From: Gemmatimonadaceae bacterium
GTDB taxonomy: Bacteria > Gemmatimonadota > Gemmatimonadetes > Gemmatimonadales > Gemmatimonadaceae
Direction: 5' to 3'
DNA length: 64,000 nucleotides
Assembly (NCBI GenBank): GCA_037721215.1
Contig: JBBJNV010000012.1
Location: 1-64,000 of the forward strand
A program made the position numbers and the translations under genes. Within the stretch, counting starts at the first letter, position 1. Each line of letters starts with the position of its first letter. This document shows positions 63,274 through 64,000 of this stretch, one piece after another. Under the pieces are notes generated by a model, which saw nothing but the letters and a program-made list of their open reading frames with translations, was not told the origin of the DNA and did no database searches.

Positions 63274-63374
63274 ATGAATCGTTCGTGTTCGGCATTCACG
63301 CGGCTAACTTTATCGTCCTGCTCGCCGCGGCCTGTTCGACTACCCGCACTGAACCGTTAGCGGCCATGTCTTGA
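63274..63374 (+). pseudogene. truncated lipoprotein gene after the receptor
   Basis: A GTG or shifted ATG start leads into HAANFIVLLAAACSTTRTEP, a clean lipoprotein signal with lipobox AAAC, then a stop after 29 codons. The ATG at 63274 is in another frame, so there may be a frameshift as well. A lipoprotein partner is expected after a TonB receptor. The rest of the gene is missing where the DUF262 gene begins, so the gene was probably interrupted. Confidence 0.45.
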
Positions 63375-64000
63375 TGGCCAGTTTTGCAAGGCGGAGCTGG
63401 TGTTCTCTGATTTGCTGTATGCCCCAAACCTTGGCCTCGCCAATTTCTTTAGTCAGTACATACGCGCTGTTATTGAGCAGTTGCTTCTTATCAGCAAAGG
63501 GGGCGTTCCCAATCTTGGAATTGTCGCTGGCCTTCAGGAGAACCAAGTTCCCTAACTTCTTGTAGTACGCTGCACGGTTTCCGGATCGATAGTAAGCCAT
63601 CCCCCTGCGGGTTTTCCGGAAGCACGTGTTCCAAGGTGATTACGGTTTCTTCGTTGTCCGGCACATAGGAAGGCTCCTTCTCTTCCTTTATCTGCAACTC
63701 AAGAGCGCGCAAGTAATACCGCGCTAGGTTGTTCGCAGAGACTCTCGCTTCGGCAAACGCGGTCATGAACAGCGCATCGCTCGGAACGCTATCGCCCATC
63801 GCTGTAATGAGCTGTTTAGCGGTTTTGACCCTTCCCGAGTCTACGTCGTTGGCGCGTGTTCCCCAGAGTTTGTCCAACACTCCCCCTCGTCCACCCACGA
63901 GAAGGAAACGAACAGACCAGTAGACACAGAGCTGGAAGGCCGCAATGGGCGACCCGACGAGAAGTACGTCATCACGTCACACGTCGAACGCCCGCACCTA
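63340..64000 (-). pseudogene. DUF262/DUF1524 protein, C-terminal part, frameshifted, runs off the edge
   Basis: The C-terminal part of a GmrSD-like protein, on the minus strand and open to the window edge. The first part ends TVITLEHVLPENPQG, the HNH core of DUF1524 (residue His in LEHVLP). Directly after it, at a run of five G near 63600, the frame changes: MAYYRSGNRAAYYKKLGNLVLL and IGNAPFADKKQLLNNSAYV continue the same domain. The shift is either real decay or an indel in the homopolymer. A second DUF262 protein is found at 44.1 kb in the type I operon. Confidence 0.72.

Noticed and set aside
63301-63363. GGCTAAC ... GTTAGCG pair resembling a compact attC
   Set aside because: The inner bases do not pair like the other sites and the segment encodes the lipoprotein signal; treated as a possible secondary site only.
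1-64000. CRISPR array or tRNA/rRNA genes
   Set aside because: No regularly spaced direct repeats and no tRNA or rRNA sequence was recognised by reading; a tRNAscan/Infernal run would settle it.

Overview
The window looks like a chromosome segment of a GC-rich, Gram-negative soil or freshwater bacterium, most likely of the Gemmatimonadota or a relative. The grounds are the gene types: many secreted lipoproteins, an S9 peptidase, DUF885 and M56 proteins, an ECF sigma factor overlapping a Ser/Thr kinase with TPRs, and an Oar-like TonB receptor. This is inference from gene content, not a marker gene.

Layout. (1) 0-28.3 kb is an ordinary chromosomal backbone: signal peptidase I with a histone-tailed SWIB protein, endonuclease IV, a proline-type aldehyde dehydrogenase with a DapA-family lyase, an S9 peptidase, sigma factor and kinase, secreted proteins, VapBC, BlaI/M56, membrane proteins, a serine hydrolase, a LytS/LytTR two-component pair, and an ArsR/SRPBCC pair behind a clear palindromic promoter. 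(2) 28.4-55.0 kb is an accessory island. Its frame is a series of attC-like integron recombination sites, read on the minus strand. At most of the clear sites the outer core box overlaps the stop codon of a minus-strand gene, as expected for gene cassettes. No integron integrase is visible, so it is best called a cassette cluster lacking an integrase (CALIN). Cargo includes an AAC(6')-I-like acetyltransferase, two BrnTA-type pairs, two DUF4258/DUF2283 pairs, a TumE/TumA pair, HigBA, an Mrr nuclease, an OLD-like ATPase/TOPRIM protein next to a HEPN-like protein, a TIR/deoxyribosyltransferase-like effector with a tudor-like tail, a second HEPN protein and a SEC-C protein. A type I restriction operon lies inside the island (hsdM, rhuM, hsdS, a DUF262-HNH-AlbA fusion, hsdR). 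(3) 55-63.4 kb is a beta-glucan type locus: a GH94 phosphorylase diverges from a LacI regulator and a TonB-dependent receptor, with a LacI-type operator between them. (4) The right edge holds a frameshifted DUF262/DUF1524 gene that abuts a broken lipoprotein gene.

How it works together. The island appears to be a store of small defence, toxin-antitoxin and resistance cassettes. Several bring their own palindromic operators, so they need no array promoter. The best candidates for an undescribed system are the OLD-like plus HEPN-like pair (36.8-39.6 kb) and the reverse-oriented TIR-like cassette (53.1-53.9 kb). All family names come from reading motifs by eye; no database search or structure prediction was run.
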